Assembly (NCBI RefSeq): GCF_004917065.1
Contig: NZ_SSYA01000001.1
Span: forward strand, 495,001-559,000
DNA length: 64,000 nt
DNA from: Geomonas ferrireducens
GTDB taxonomy: Bacteria; Desulfobacterota; Desulfuromonadia; Geobacterales; Geobacteraceae
Direction of reading: 5' to 3'
The stretch's first letter is position 1; each line of letters starts with the position of its first letter. A program made the position numbers and the translations under genes. Positions 8,410-17,706 of this stretch are shown piece after piece. Under the pieces are notes generated by a model that did no database searches, was not told where the DNA came from, and worked only from the letters and a program-made list of their open reading frames with translations.

Positions 8410-9258
8410 ATGAAGCGTTATTCAACTATTATGTCGGTCCTTGTAACCCTGGCACTGCCCGTCGCAGGAACCTGTGCAGACGCACCCAAGGCGCCTGAAA
8501 AGGCGGATACCAAAGTAGAGGCAGCCACCGCTCCCGGCGCGTCTGAAGCAATGGCGAAGAAGGCCGAGGCCATCAGCAAGTCCGTGCAGAAGAGCGGGCA
8601 CAGCATGATGATGGCGGGAACCCCTGCTCCGGGCACCCCGGAAGCGAACCCGAACGCGGCCGGCAAGGTCGTCGAAACCATGAACTCCGGGGGGTATACC
8701 TACGCCAACCTCGAGTCCAACGGCACCAAGACCTGGGTTGCCTATCCGGTCCTCGAGACCCGCGTGGGCGAGAACCTCTCCTTCCACAACTGCATGCCGA
8801 TGACCAACTTCCAGAGCAAGACGCTGAACCGCAAGTTCGACACCATCCTGTTCTGCAGCGCACCGGACGTTGCCGCCACCGCCCCGGCAAAGCCCGCCCA
8901 GAAAGAGGCGAAGAAGGCCGCCCCCGGCGACCCGATCAAAGTTGAAAAGGCAAACGGCGCCAATGCCTACACCGTCGAGGAGATCTTCTCCAAGCGCGCC
9001 GCCCTGGATGGCAAGCAGGTGGTGGTCCGCGGCCAGGTCGTCAAGGTCGCAGCCTCCATCATGAACAGGAACTGGGTGCACCTGCAGGACGGCACCGGCA
9101 GCGACGGCAAAAAAACCAACGACCTCGTCGTTACCACCAACGACAACGCCGAAGAGGGCGATATCATCACCGTTACCGGCACCCTCGCCAAGGACAAGGA
9201 CTTCGGCGGCGGCTACCGCTACAACGCGATCATCGAGAAGGGTATTGTGATGAAGTAA
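8410..9258 (+). CDS. Periplasmic OB-fold protein (NrfJ-like plus C-terminal OB domain)
   Basis: 282 residues from ATG 8410 (GGGGAG upstream); an in-frame start at 8320 lies in the promoter region. A Sec signal peptide (cleavage near GTCADA) is followed by an Ala/Lys-rich linker. A first domain at about residues 75-155 carries the GGYTYANLESNGTKTWVAYP motif of NrfJ-type small periplasmic proteins. The C-terminal domain (about 190-282) looks like an OB fold (QVVVRGQVVKVA ... NWVHLQDGTG) of the kind often labelled DNA-binding or tRNA_anti-like. The signal peptide argues for a periplasmic role, perhaps metal or haem related. Function not established. Confidence 0.8.
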   Translation: MKRYSTIMSVLVTLALPVAGTCADAPKAPEKADTKVEAATAPGASEAMAKKAEAISKSVQKSGHSMMMAGTPAPGTPEANPNAAGKVVETMNSGGYTYANLESNGTKTWVAYPVLETRVGENLSFHNCMPMTNFQSKTLNRKFDTILFCSAPDVAATAPAKPAQKEAKKAAPGDPIKVEKANGANAYTVEEIFSKRAALDGKQVVVRGQVVKVAASIMNRNWVHLQDGTGSDGKKTNDLVVTTNDNAEEGDIITVTGTLAKDKDFGGGYRYNAIIEKGIVMK

Positions 9259-9282
9259 CGCCGCTCGCTACATGCACCGGCA

Positions 9283-9313
9283 AAGGCCCTCCGTTTCGCG
9301 GAGGGCCTTTTTT
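9283..9313 (+). terminator. Intrinsic terminator after the OB-fold protein gene
   Basis: Perfect 11-bp stem AAGGCCCTCCG / CGGAGGGCCTT (9283-9293 with 9299-9309), loop TTTCG, then a T-run to 9313. Confidence 0.9.
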
Positions 9314-9359
9314 GATCGTGCACAAAAACTTTCCGGGACTCGGGACAGGGACACAGACC

Positions 9360-10619
9360 ATGTCGACCACATCGCTATTAATAGCACTCTACTTCTGCCG
9401 CTTCGCCGCGGTATGCCTGCTGCGCTTTATGAACCTGAGCCACCTGAAGCGCTACGGCGCTACGGTCCCGGAGGGGTTCGAGGGTGCGGTCGACGCGGAC
9501 GCCCTGGCAAAATCGTCCCGCTACACCCTCGCACAGAGCAGGCTCGCGCTCATCGAATCCATCTTCGACAGCGCATTTTTGCTGCTCTTCATGTTCACCC
9601 CGCTGCTGCCGCTATACGATGCCTGGATCGGTTCTTTGACCGGCTCCTTCCTTTTGCGCGGCGTTCTCTTCATGCTGGTGCTCACCCTCGTGCAGGAGGT
9701 CCTCGAGATCCCCTTCTCGCTTTACCGCACCTTCCGGCTGGAGAGGAGCTTCGGTTTCAACACCACCACCGCGGGCATCTGGCTCTCCGACTTCTTAAAA
9801 TCCACCCTGATCTCCGCGGTCATTACCGGCATCGTCATCTCGGCGGCGCTTCTGCTCGTCGATCACTCCCCCGATCTGTGGTGGCTCTGGGTCTGGGCCT
9901 TCTTCGCCCTCTTTTCCATCACGATGATCTACATCTCGCCTTACATCATAGAGCCGCTCTTCTCGAAGTTCGAGCCGCTCAAGGACGAGGAGCTTGCCGA
10001 GGAGATCAGGAGGATGCTCGAGAGAACCGGTCTGCGCGTGAAGGACGTCCAGCAGATGGATGCCTCGCGCCGCAGCCTCCACTCCAACGCCTACTTCACC
10101 GGCATCGGCAGGGTGAAAAGGATCGTGCTGTACGACACGCTCCTCGAACAGATGGACCGCCCCGAGGTGCTCGCCATTCTCGCGCACGAGGCCGGGCACT
10201 GGAAAAAAGGGCACATCTGGAAGCGCCTGGTGCTCATGGAGGCGGGGGCGCTCGCACTCTTTTTCCTGGTGCACCTACTGCTTGCCAGGGGCGGACTTCC
10301 CGCGCTCTTCGGGCTTAGCGAGGCATCCTTCATGGCGCAGATCCTCATGGTGAGCTTCCTGTTCTCGCTCGTCTCCTTCCCGCTCACTCCGCTCGGGGCC
10401 TGGCTTTCGCGTCGCAACGAGTGGGAGGCGGACGGTTTCGCCGCCGCGCTTTCCGGCACCCCCGGCGCGCTCGCCTCGGCCCTCGTCAAACTCTCCAAGG
10501 AAAACCTGTCCAACCTGCATCCGCATCCGTTTTACGCCTGGTTCTACTACAGCCACCCGCCGGCGGCCGCGCGAGTGGCGGCACTGCGCGCGGCGGAACG
10601 GGAAACTGCGTCGGAATAA
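9360..10619 (+). CDS. M48-family zinc metallopeptidase (Ste24-like, membrane)
   Basis: 419 residues from ATG 9360. An earlier in-frame TTG at 9312 lies inside the preceding terminator and is rejected. The protein has several hydrophobic segments in the N-terminal half and again after the active site. The zinc motif HEAGH (in LAHEAGHWKKGH) is near residue 275, with the third ligand Glu in NEWEADGFA near 353. This is the CAAX prenyl protease 1/Ste24 branch of M48, whose bacterial members act as inner-membrane quality-control proteases. It lies between a terminator and glgA, with no evident partner. Confidence 0.9.
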   Translation: MSTTSLLIALYFCRFAAVCLLRFMNLSHLKRYGATVPEGFEGAVDADALAKSSRYTLAQSRLALIESIFDSAFLLLFMFTPLLPLYDAWIGSLTGSFLLRGVLFMLVLTLVQEVLEIPFSLYRTFRLERSFGFNTTTAGIWLSDFLKSTLISAVITGIVISAALLLVDHSPDLWWLWVWAFFALFSITMIYISPYIIEPLFSKFEPLKDEELAEEIRRMLERTGLRVKDVQQMDASRRSLHSNAYFTGIGRVKRIVLYDTLLEQMDRPEVLAILAHEAGHWKKGHIWKRLVLMEAGALALFFLVHLLLARGGLPALFGLSEASFMAQILMVSFLFSLVSFPLTPLGAWLSRRNEWEADGFAAALSGTPGALASALVKLSKENLSNLHPHPFYAWFYYSHPPAAARVAALRAAERETASE

Positions 10620-10633
10620 TTAACACAACCTCA

Positions 10634-10662
10634 TTGCGCCTAACTCCCCGTTCTGGTATTTT
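10634..10662 (+). promoter_or_regulatory. Candidate promoter of glgA
   Basis: TTGCGC (10634-10639), 17-base spacer, TATTTT (10657-10662), 45 bases before the glgA start. Confidence 0.4.
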
Positions 10663-10707
10663 TGGAAGGCTTGAGCCGTCAAGAGACCTGCAACTGGAGC
10701 CGATTAC

Positions 10708-12270
10708 ATGCGCCTGAACATCCTGATCACCGCATCCGAAGCCGTCCCCTTCGCGAAGGAAGGGGGCCTAGCCGATGTAGTCGGCGCCCTCCCCCGTTAC
10801 CTGGCGGCACGCGGACACGACGTGCGCGTGGTCATGCCGCGCTACTACAAGGTGGACCGGGAGCGTTACGGGCTTCGCCTGCTTCCGGGGACCCTCACGG
10901 TCCCCATGGGGATCATCGGCAACATGTACTGCGGCGTGTACGAGGGGAGGATGCCCGGCTCCGACGTGCCGATCTACTTCCTGGAGCACGAAAGTTTCTA
11001 CGGGCGCGACTCGTTGTACGAGACGGACAACCAGGGGTATCTGGACAACGACAACCGCTTCATCTTTCTCTCCAAGGCGGGCCTGGAAATCTGCAAGATG
11101 ATCCGGTTCACCCCGGACCTCGTGCACGCCCACGACTGGCACACCGCAGCCGTTCCGCTGCTCATGAACACCTGGTACCGCCACGACCATCATCTGGGCC
11201 GGGCCGCATCCCTTCTCACCATCCACAACATGCAGCACCAGGGGAGCTTCTACGAAGGGGCCATGGACGTCCTTGGCATCGGCTGGGAGCACTTCAACTT
11301 CCTCGAACTGGAGAAGGAGAACCAGGTGAACCTCCTTAAAGGAGGGATTTACCACGCCACGCTCCTTAACACGGTGAGCGAGGGATACGCCAGGGAGATC
11401 CAGACCGAGGCGTACGGCTGGGGGCTGGAGGGGGTGGTGCGCGAGCGTTCCGACGTGCTCTCCGGCATCCTGAACGGTGTCGATTACGGCGAGTGGAATC
11501 CGGAAGACGACCGACTGCTTCCGGCCAACTTCAGCGCCTCGGACATGAGCGGCAAAAAGGTGTGCAAGCGGGAGCTGCAGCGCTCGCTAGGGCTTCCGGA
11601 GCGCGAAGACGTCCCGCTCATCGGCCTGGTATCGCGCCTGGTGAAGCAGAAGGGGATCGATGTACTGGCCGAAGCCCTGCCGCGCCTTCTCGACCTCGAC
11701 ATCCAACTGGTTCTTTTGGGCGCCGGGGAGCCGTGGGCGCACTTCTATTTCGGCGGAATGGCGGCAAAACGTGTCGATCGCTTCGCCTGCCGCATCGGCT
11801 ACGACAACGCTCTTGCCCACAGGATCGAGGCGGGGTGCGACTTCTTCCTGATGCCATCCGCTTTTGAGCCGTGCGGGCTGAACCAGATGTACAGCATGCG
11901 ATACGGCACCCTTCCCATCGTGCGCGCGACCGGCGGGTTGGATGACTCGGTCGACAACTTCGACGCCGCCCAGCGCACCGGCGACGGCTTCAAGTTCTGG
12001 AAACTTGACGCGGGAGCCCTCTTCGACACGGTCGGCTGGGCCGTGCACACCTGGTACCACGATCCGGAGGGGATCAAGGTGCTGCGGCAAAACGCGATGG
12101 CGAAGCGGTTCACCTGGGAGGAGGCCGCGCAGAAATACGAGCGCTTGTACCTGGAAGGGATGCGGAGAAAGCTTGGCGAGGAAGGCTTCCAGCAGGTGTT
12201 TCAGGAGCGAAGCCGTCAGAAGAGGATAGTCCCACAGGAGAGTACGGAACGGTTCCAGCCGCAGGCGTGA
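10708..12270 (+). CDS. glgA: Glycogen synthase (ADP-glucose)
   Basis: 520 residues, family GT5. It adds glucose from ADP-glucose to the non-reducing end of alpha-1,4-glucan. The N-terminal ADP-glucose motif K-x-G-G-L is KEGGLADVVG at residues 17-26. The second Rossmann half contains VSRLVKQKGIDVL and the catalytic PSAFEPCGLNQMYSMRYGTLPIVRATGGL segment, of which EPCGL is the sugar nucleotide site. The C-terminal 30 residues are polar and poorly conserved. No other glycogen genes are adjacent. It ends at a shared terminator with hppA. Confidence 0.95.
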   Translation: MRLNILITASEAVPFAKEGGLADVVGALPRYLAARGHDVRVVMPRYYKVDRERYGLRLLPGTLTVPMGIIGNMYCGVYEGRMPGSDVPIYFLEHESFYGRDSLYETDNQGYLDNDNRFIFLSKAGLEICKMIRFTPDLVHAHDWHTAAVPLLMNTWYRHDHHLGRAASLLTIHNMQHQGSFYEGAMDVLGIGWEHFNFLELEKENQVNLLKGGIYHATLLNTVSEGYAREIQTEAYGWGLEGVVRERSDVLSGILNGVDYGEWNPEDDRLLPANFSASDMSGKKVCKRELQRSLGLPEREDVPLIGLVSRLVKQKGIDVLAEALPRLLDLDIQLVLLGAGEPWAHFYFGGMAAKRVDRFACRIGYDNALAHRIEAGCDFFLMPSAFEPCGLNQMYSMRYGTLPIVRATGGLDDSVDNFDAAQRTGDGFKFWKLDAGALFDTVGWAVHTWYHDPEGIKVLRQNAMAKRFTWEEAAQKYERLYLEGMRRKLGEEGFQQVFQERSRQKRIVPQESTERFQPQA

Positions 12271-12323
12271 CACCCTGGCCGTCGCCCCCCCGCGCAGCCG
12301 ACGGGGAAAGACACGTCGCAACG

Positions 12324-12358
12324 AAAAAAGGCGCCCCGGAAATCCGGGACGCCTTTTT
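12324..12358. terminator. Bidirectional terminator between glgA and hppA
   Basis: Stem of A-run plus GGCGCCCCGGA paired with TCCGGGACGCC plus T-run (one mismatch). It lies between two convergent genes. Confidence 0.85.
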
Positions 12359-12378
12359 CATTTCAGCAAAAGCCGGTG

Positions 12379-14421
12379 CTACATCTTGTTCAAAAGCGGA
12401 ACGATGAGCAGCGACACGATGTTGATGATCTTGATCATCGGGTTGACCGCAGGGCCGGCGGTGTCCTTGTACGGGTCGCCTACGGTGTCGCCGGTAACGG
12501 CAGCCTTGTGGGCTTCGCTACCCTTGCCGCCGTGGTAGCCGTCCTCGATGTACTTCTTCGCGTTGTCCCATGCGCCGCCGCCGGTGGTCATGGAGATAGC
12601 CACGAAGATACCGGTGACGATGGAACCGACGATCACGCCGCCCAGAGCCTTGGGACCAAGGGTGAAGCCGACGACGATCGGGGCGAGGATCGGGATGAGG
12701 CCCGGAATGACCATTTCTTTGAGAGCGGTCTTGGTCACGATGTCGACGCAGGCAGCGTAGTCCGGCTTGCCGGTGCCTTCCATGATCCCCTTGATGGTGC
12801 GGAACTGGCGACGGACTTCGTCGACGACCGCGCCGCCTGCCTTACCGACCGCTTCCATGCACATCGCGGCGAAGTAGTACGGGAGCATGCCGCCGATGAA
12901 GAGACCGACGATGATCTTCGGATCGGAGAGGGAGAAGCTCTTGTCAGCGATGGTCAGCTCCTGAACGTAGGAGGTGAACAGGATGATGGCCGCGAGACCT
13001 GCGGAGCCGATGGCGTAGCCCTTGGTGACCGCCTTGGTGGTGTTGCCGACCGCGTCGAGCGGGTCGGTGACGGCGCGGACGGAGTCGTCCAGTTCAGCCA
13101 TCTCGGCGATGCCGCCCGCATTGTCGGTGATCGGGCCGTAAGCGTCCATGGCGACGACGATGCCGGTCAGGGAGAGCATGGAAACCGCTGCGATGGCGAT
13201 GCCGTACACGCCCGCGCAGTTAGCCGCGACGATGATGCCTGCGGAGATGACGATGACCGGAAGTGCGGTCGCCTTCATGGAGATACCGAGACCGGCGATG
13301 ATGTTGGTGGCGTGGCCGGTCTTGGAGGCCTCGGCGATGTGCTTGACCGGGGCGTACTCGGTCGAGGTGTAGTACTCGGTGATCCAGAAGATGGCACCGG
13401 TGACGACCAGACCGACGATGGCGGAGATGAAGATGTTGGTTGCGGAGATGACCGTACCGTTTGCCTCGGCGAGACCCTGCGGGAACATCTGCACGGTGAC
13501 GAAGTAGAAGGCGATGCAGGCGATCACGCCGGAGGCGATGAGGCCTTTGTAGAGGGCGCCCATGATCTTGCCGGAAGCGCCGAGCTTCACGAAGTAGGTG
13601 CCGATGATGGAGGCGATGATGGAGATACCGCCCAGGATCAGCGGGTAGCTTACCGCGCCCGGGTTAGCGAAGGTGATGGCGCCAAGCAGCATGGCTGCGA
13701 TCAGGGTGACGGCATAGGTCTCGAAGAGGTCGGCGGCCATACCGGCGCAGTCGCCGACGTTGTCGCCCACGTTGTCCGCGATGACGGCCGGGTTGCGCGG
13801 GTCGTCCTCGGGGATGCCTGCTTCGACCTTGCCCACGAGGTCGGCGCCGACGTCAGCGCCCTTGGTGAAGATGCCGCCGCCCAGACGGGCGAAGATGGAG
13901 ATCAGCGAGCCGCCGAAGCCGAGGCCGACCAGCTGGCCGACAACTTCCTTGACCGGTGCGCCCGGCATGATCTGCTGGAGGAACATGTAGTAGCCGGCAA
14001 CGCCCAGAAGGCCCAGACCAACGACGAGCATGCCGGTGATGGCGCCGCCTTTGAAGGCAACGTTGAGGGCCTTGTGGATGCCGGACTTGGCAGCCTCGGT
14101 GGTCCTAACGTTGGCGCGCACCGAGACGAACATCCCGATGAAGCCGGTGAGGCCGGAGAACACGGCGCCGACCAGGAAGCCGACTGCGGTTTTCCAACCG
14201 AGGGAGGCGAAGAGAGCCACGAACATGGCGACGCCCACCACCGCAATGATGGTGTACTGACGTTTCATGTAGGCGCCGGCGCCTTCTTGGATCGCGGAAG
14301 CGATCTGCTTCATCCGCTCGTTGCCCTGGGGGAGCCCCAGGATCCACTGGGCCGAGATCAGGCCGTAGGCGACTGCTGCCGCGGCACAGACCAGGGCGAA
14401 GACTACTGCATACTGTTCCAT
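12379..14421 (-). CDS. hppA: K+-independent proton-translocating membrane pyrophosphatase
   Basis: 680 residues with about 16 transmembrane helices. It couples hydrolysis of pyrophosphate to proton export across the inner membrane. The pyrophosphate site is clear ([20 protein letters not shown] and [19 protein letters not shown]). The subfamily position reads GNTTKA near residue 460. Lys here, instead of Ala, marks the K+-independent H+-PPases. AGGAGG lies a few bases upstream of the ATG on the reverse strand. It is encoded alone between two terminator/intergenic regions. It would recover energy from pyrophosphate released by CoA-ligase and biosynthetic reactions. Confidence 0.96.
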   Translation of the reverse strand: MEQYAVVFALVCAAAAVAYGLISAQWILGLPQGNERMKQIASAIQEGAGAYMKRQYTIIAVVGVAMFVALFASLGWKTAVGFLVGAVFSGLTGFIGMFVSVRANVRTTEAAKSGIHKALNVAFKGGAITGMLVVGLGLLGVAGYYMFLQQIMPGAPVKEVVGQLVGLGFGGSLISIFARLGGGIFTKGADVGADLVGKVEAGIPEDDPRNPAVIADNVGDNVGDCAGMAADLFETYAVTLIAAMLLGAITFANPGAVSYPLILGGISIIASIIGTYFVKLGASGKIMGALYKGLIASGVIACIAFYFVTVQMFPQGLAEANGTVISATNIFISAIVGLVVTGAIFWITEYYTSTEYAPVKHIAEASKTGHATNIIAGLGISMKATALPVIVISAGIIVAANCAGVYGIAIAAVSMLSLTGIVVAMDAYGPITDNAGGIAEMAELDDSVRAVTDPLDAVGNTTKAVTKGYAIGSAGLAAIILFTSYVQELTIADKSFSLSDPKIIVGLFIGGMLPYYFAAMCMEAVGKAGGAVVDEVRRQFRTIKGIMEGTGKPDYAACVDIVTKTALKEMVIPGLIPILAPIVVGFTLGPKALGGVIVGSIVTGIFVAISMTTGGGAWDNAKKYIEDGYHGGKGSEAHKAAVTGDTVGDPYKDTAGPAVNPMIKIINIVSLLIVPLLNKM

Positions 14422-14869
14422 TGAAAAAATTCCTCCTATTTAGATATGCCTCAAGAAAAGGCGTGCCTTCTAAATATGGTGACAAAAACGGGTGATTGTT
14501 ATCGAAAATACCCCTTTTTGTCAATCTAATTCATACCGCTGAAGGCGATTTCTTGGAATACTCTCATCTCAATGGCGTATACTCTGTGTCGACCGCACCT
14601 CGGCACGCTCTGGCTGAACCTCTAATAGATGCAAGGAAGGCGTCGTCACTCAAGCGGCAAGCGGCCATTCAGACGCCCGCCCCATATTCTTGCCGACAGA
14701 CAAAGGGTGGCTGCCGCATACGAGCTTGATAGGATGTTGGTACTGTCGGGGCGACGATCATGCTCCCCCCCCTGTACCAGCCGACCGGCATGAAAGCATC
14801 TATGCCAGTCACTTCAGTTTCTTATCCCACAACACGATCCGGTAAACAGTTGCTTAACGGAGGTCGAAT
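14422..14869. other. Intergenic region between divergent hppA and larA
   Basis: About 450 bases without a convincing gene. The left end holds the hppA ribosome site and a candidate reverse-strand promoter with a perfect TTGACA (14524-14519), 17 bases, TAACAA (14501-14496, weak). The right end holds GGAGG before larA. A 6-bp inverted repeat TGGTAC / GTACCA (14738-14743 and 14774-14779) is present upstream of larA but is too short to call an operator. Confidence 0.5.
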
Positions 14870-16150
14870 ATGTATCATAACCCGATGCTTGATCTTAAAT
14901 GCGGCGATCACAGCTATCCTTTGCATCTTGCTCCGGAACACGTCCTTTCCGTGCTGCGCCCCCGCCCCTGCACTCCAGAGGGAACGCCGGCCGAGCTGGT
15001 CGAGCGTGCGCTTGACGACTGCGCCGGGATTCTCGCGTGCTTCGCCGCCGGCGAAAGGGTGGTGATCGTCACCTCCGACGTCACCCGCCCCACCGGAAGC
15101 GACATCTACCTCCCCTTGCTTGTCTCCAGACTGAACGCCGTCGGAATCAGGGACCGCGACATCGAGATCGTCGTCGCACTCGGGATTCACCGCAAGCAGA
15201 CCGCGGCGGAGCACAGGAGGATCGTCGGCGAACTCTACGGCCGGATCCAGGTCACCGACCACGATTGCGACGACCCCGGCGAGCTCGTGTACCTGGGCGA
15301 CACCTCACGCGGCGTTCCCGTCGAGATCAACCGGCGCGTCGCCGAAGCGGACCGACTCATCCTGACCGGCGCCGTTACTTTTCACTACTTCGCCGGCTTT
15401 GGCGGCGGCCGCAAGAGCATGCTTCCCGGCGTATCCAGCCGTAAAAGCTGCATGGCAAGCCACTTCTCGGTCCTGAACCCGGAGGAGGGAAACGGCCGGC
15501 ATCCCAAAGCCGTGACCGGAAACCTGGAGGGGAACCCGGTGCACGAGGCGATGCTTGAGGCTTGCGCGATGCGGCCTCCGAGCTTCATCCTCAACACCGT
15601 GCTGGGAGGCGACAAGGAGATCATCGCAGCCTTCGCCGGAGACTGGCGTGAGGCCCATGGCGCCGGATGCCGTTTCTACGCCGAGACCTTCTCGGCCCCC
15701 ATCGCTGAACAAGCGGACCTCGTGGTGGTTTCTTGCGGCGGCTTTCCCAAGGACATCAACCTGATCCAGGCCCACAAGTCGATGGCATATGCAAGCCGAG
15801 CGCTCAAGCCGGGCGGGGTCATGGTCCTTTTGGCCGAATGCCGCGACGGCTACGGCAACGCCACTTTTTTCAATTGGTTCGGCTACGAAACCTGCACCGA
15901 ACTGGAGTCCGCCCTCAGGAAGCACTACGAGATCAACGGACAAACGGCCTGGTCGGTGAAGGAGAAGGCGGAGCGCTTCCGCATCGTTCTCGTCTCCGTT
16001 CTGCCCGATGAAGAGGTGCGCACCATGGGGATGGTCCCGGCGACGACGCTGGATGCGGCGCTGGACGTCGCACGCCCCATGCTCCCTGAACAATTCAAGG
16101 CGTACGTGATCCCGGCAGGGGGAACGGTACTGCCGGTGCTGAAGACTTAG
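14870..16150 (+). CDS. larA: Nickel-pincer lactate racemase family protein (LarA)
   Basis: 426 residues from ATG 14870 with GGAGG upstream. LarA interconverts D- and L-lactate using a nickel-pincer nucleotide covalently held by a lysine. The four key positions of the Lactobacillus enzyme (H108, H174, K184, H200) are matched by H107, H172, K182 and H198, in ALGIHRKQ, TFHYFAGFGGGRKSMLPG and CMASHFS. The active site therefore looks complete. Two genes for a D-lactate-type flavoprotein and its Fe-S partner follow directly, so racemisation of L-lactate into the form these oxidise is a sensible role. LarA homologues can act on other 2-hydroxy acids. The cofactor genes larB/C/E are not in this window. 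Confidence 0.88.
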   Translation: MYHNPMLDLKCGDHSYPLHLAPEHVLSVLRPRPCTPEGTPAELVERALDDCAGILACFAAGERVVIVTSDVTRPTGSDIYLPLLVSRLNAVGIRDRDIEIVVALGIHRKQTAAEHRRIVGELYGRIQVTDHDCDDPGELVYLGDTSRGVPVEINRRVAEADRLILTGAVTFHYFAGFGGGRKSMLPGVSSRKSCMASHFSVLNPEEGNGRHPKAVTGNLEGNPVHEAMLEACAMRPPSFILNTVLGGDKEIIAAFAGDWREAHGAGCRFYAETFSAPIAEQADLVVVSCGGFPKDINLIQAHKSMAYASRALKPGGVMVLLAECRDGYGNATFFNWFGYETCTELESALRKHYEINGQTAWSVKEKAERFRIVLVSVLPDEEVRTMGMVPATTLDAALDVARPMLPEQFKAYVIPAGGTVLPVLKT

Positions 16151-16219
16151 GAAATGAAATCCCCCTCTCGGCTTCCACACTACAGTTGGGAGGGGCTATG
16201 AACGAAAGGAAATCTTTGA

Positions 16220-17596
16220 ATGCTAGACGCAACCGTATTGAAGCAATTGACCGACATCGTCGGCGCAGAGAACATCGCCACCGGAGCCCAGGATCTCATC
16301 TGCTACGGCTACGATGCGACCCAGATGGAATTTCTTCCCGACGCCGTTGTGCACCCGGACAGTGCCGAGCAGGTCTCCAGGATCCTTAAGCTCGCCAACG
16401 AGGTGAAGCTCCCGGTCTTCCCGCGCGGCGCCGGCAGCGGCTTCACCGGCGGAGCCCTCCCCAAGGGAGGCGGGATCGTACTCGTCACGACGAGGATGAA
16501 CCGCATCCTTAGGATCGACATCGACAACCTGGTGGCCGAGGTGGAGCCCGGTGTCGTCACCGAGGCATTCCAGATGGCGGTCGAGAAGCTAGGTCTTTTC
16601 TACCCGCCCGATCCCGCATCGCTCAAGTTCTCCACCCTGGGCGGAAACGTCGCCGAGTGTGCCGGCGGCCCGCGTGCCGTCAAGTACGGCGTCACCAAGG
16701 ACTTCGTGATGGGTCTCGAAGTGGTGCTTCCGACCGGCGCGATCATCCGCACCGGGGGCGAGACCGTTAAGGGTGTCGTTGGTTACGACCTGACCAAGCT
16801 CCTGTGCGGCTCCGAGGGGACGCTCGGCGTGATCACCAAGATCATCTTCAAACTCCTCCCCTACCCCGATGCCAAGAAGACCATGCTCACCGTCTTCGAC
16901 TCCATCGACGGTGCGGCGCGCGCGGTTTCGACGATCATCAAGAACAAGATCATCCCGACCACGCTGGAATTCATGGACCACGCGACACTCACCTGCGTCG
17001 AGCGCCGTTTCAACCTCGGTATGCCCGACAGCGCGCGTGCCGTACTCCTGATCGAAGTGGACGGGGACCGCGACCTGATCGAAAAGCAGGCCGGAGAGAT
17101 CCACAAGCTGATCGAGCCCCTGGGGCTCGTGCAGTTCAGGGTGGCGAAGGATGCCGCCGAGAGCGAGGAGCTCTGGAAGGTGCGCCGCCTGGTTTCTCCG
17201 TCCCTGCGCGACGTGAACCCGGACAAGTTCAACGAGGACATCGTGGTACCGAGGAGCAAGGTGCCTGACGTAATCCGGCGCATAGAGGTGATCCAGCAGC
17301 GCTACGACATCCCCATCGTCAACTTCGGTCACGCGGGAGACGGCAACATCCACGTGAACATCATGATCGACAAGAGCGTGCCGGGTCAGCTTGAGAAGGC
17401 GCATGAGGCGATCAAGGAAGTGTTCCAGGCGGCGCTCGATCTGGGCGGCACCATGTCCGGCGAGCACGGCGTGGGGCTCGCGAAGCAGCCCTACATACCG
17501 ATGGAGCTGAATGCCGAGCAGATAACCGCGATGAAAGCGATAAAGAGCGCCCTCGACCCGAACAACATCCTGAACCCCGGCAAGATGCTGCCGTAA
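16220..17596 (+). CDS. FAD-binding D-lactate/glycolate dehydrogenase subunit (GlcD family)
   Basis: 458 residues. The FAD_binding_4 (PCMH) domain covers about residues 40-180 with PRGAGSGFTGGALP and the STLGGNVAECAGGPRAVKYG block. The FAD-oxidase C-terminal domain covers about 215-456 with the typical NFGHAGDGNIHVN and GEHGVGLAK motifs. Family members oxidise D-lactate, glycolate or other 2-hydroxy acids. It is placed between larA and a GlcF-type Fe-S protein, so D-lactate to pyruvate with electrons passed to the Fe-S partner and then to quinone is likely. Substrate identity is inferred from context only. Confidence 0.9.
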   Translation: MLDATVLKQLTDIVGAENIATGAQDLICYGYDATQMEFLPDAVVHPDSAEQVSRILKLANEVKLPVFPRGAGSGFTGGALPKGGGIVLVTTRMNRILRIDIDNLVAEVEPGVVTEAFQMAVEKLGLFYPPDPASLKFSTLGGNVAECAGGPRAVKYGVTKDFVMGLEVVLPTGAIIRTGGETVKGVVGYDLTKLLCGSEGTLGVITKIIFKLLPYPDAKKTMLTVFDSIDGAARAVSTIIKNKIIPTTLEFMDHATLTCVERRFNLGMPDSARAVLLIEVDGDRDLIEKQAGEIHKLIEPLGLVQFRVAKDAAESEELWKVRRLVSPSLRDVNPDKFNEDIVVPRSKVPDVIRRIEVIQQRYDIPIVNFGHAGDGNIHVNIMIDKSVPGQLEKAHEAIKEVFQAALDLGGTMSGEHGVGLAKQPYIPMELNAEQITAMKAIKSALDPNNILNPGKMLP

Positions 17597-17640
17597 GACA
17601 ATCAATTAACAACTGACGATGGGGGATTGACAACGAGAGG

Positions 17641-17685
17641 TCCCATTATTCACAGGCCTCCCATAAGTCCCATGGCTCCCATTGC
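17641..17685 (+). repeat. Imperfect 9-bp tandem repeat (TCCCATnnn)
   Basis: Units start at 17641, 17659, 17668 and 17677, each TCCCAT plus three variable bases, in exact 9-base register. The unit at 17650 is degenerate. It lies in the gap between the GlcD- and GlcF-type genes, ending about 20 bases before the next ATG. Confidence 0.75.
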
Positions 17686-17706
17686 CATTAAAAGCGAGAC
17701 CCCAGC

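Noticed and set aside
9312-9359. Earlier TTG start for the M48 protease
   Set aside because: Lies in the T-run of the preceding terminator; ATG 9360 is followed directly by the first membrane helix.
12376-14424. 682-residue forward ORF over hppA
   Set aside because: Exact antisense shadow of hppA. Its composition (Asp/Gly/Val/Arg rich) and lack of any family motif show it is a by-product of GC-rich codon use.
14738-14779. LldR-type operator upstream of larA
   Set aside because: Only a 6-bp inverted repeat with a 30-base gap; too weak to call.
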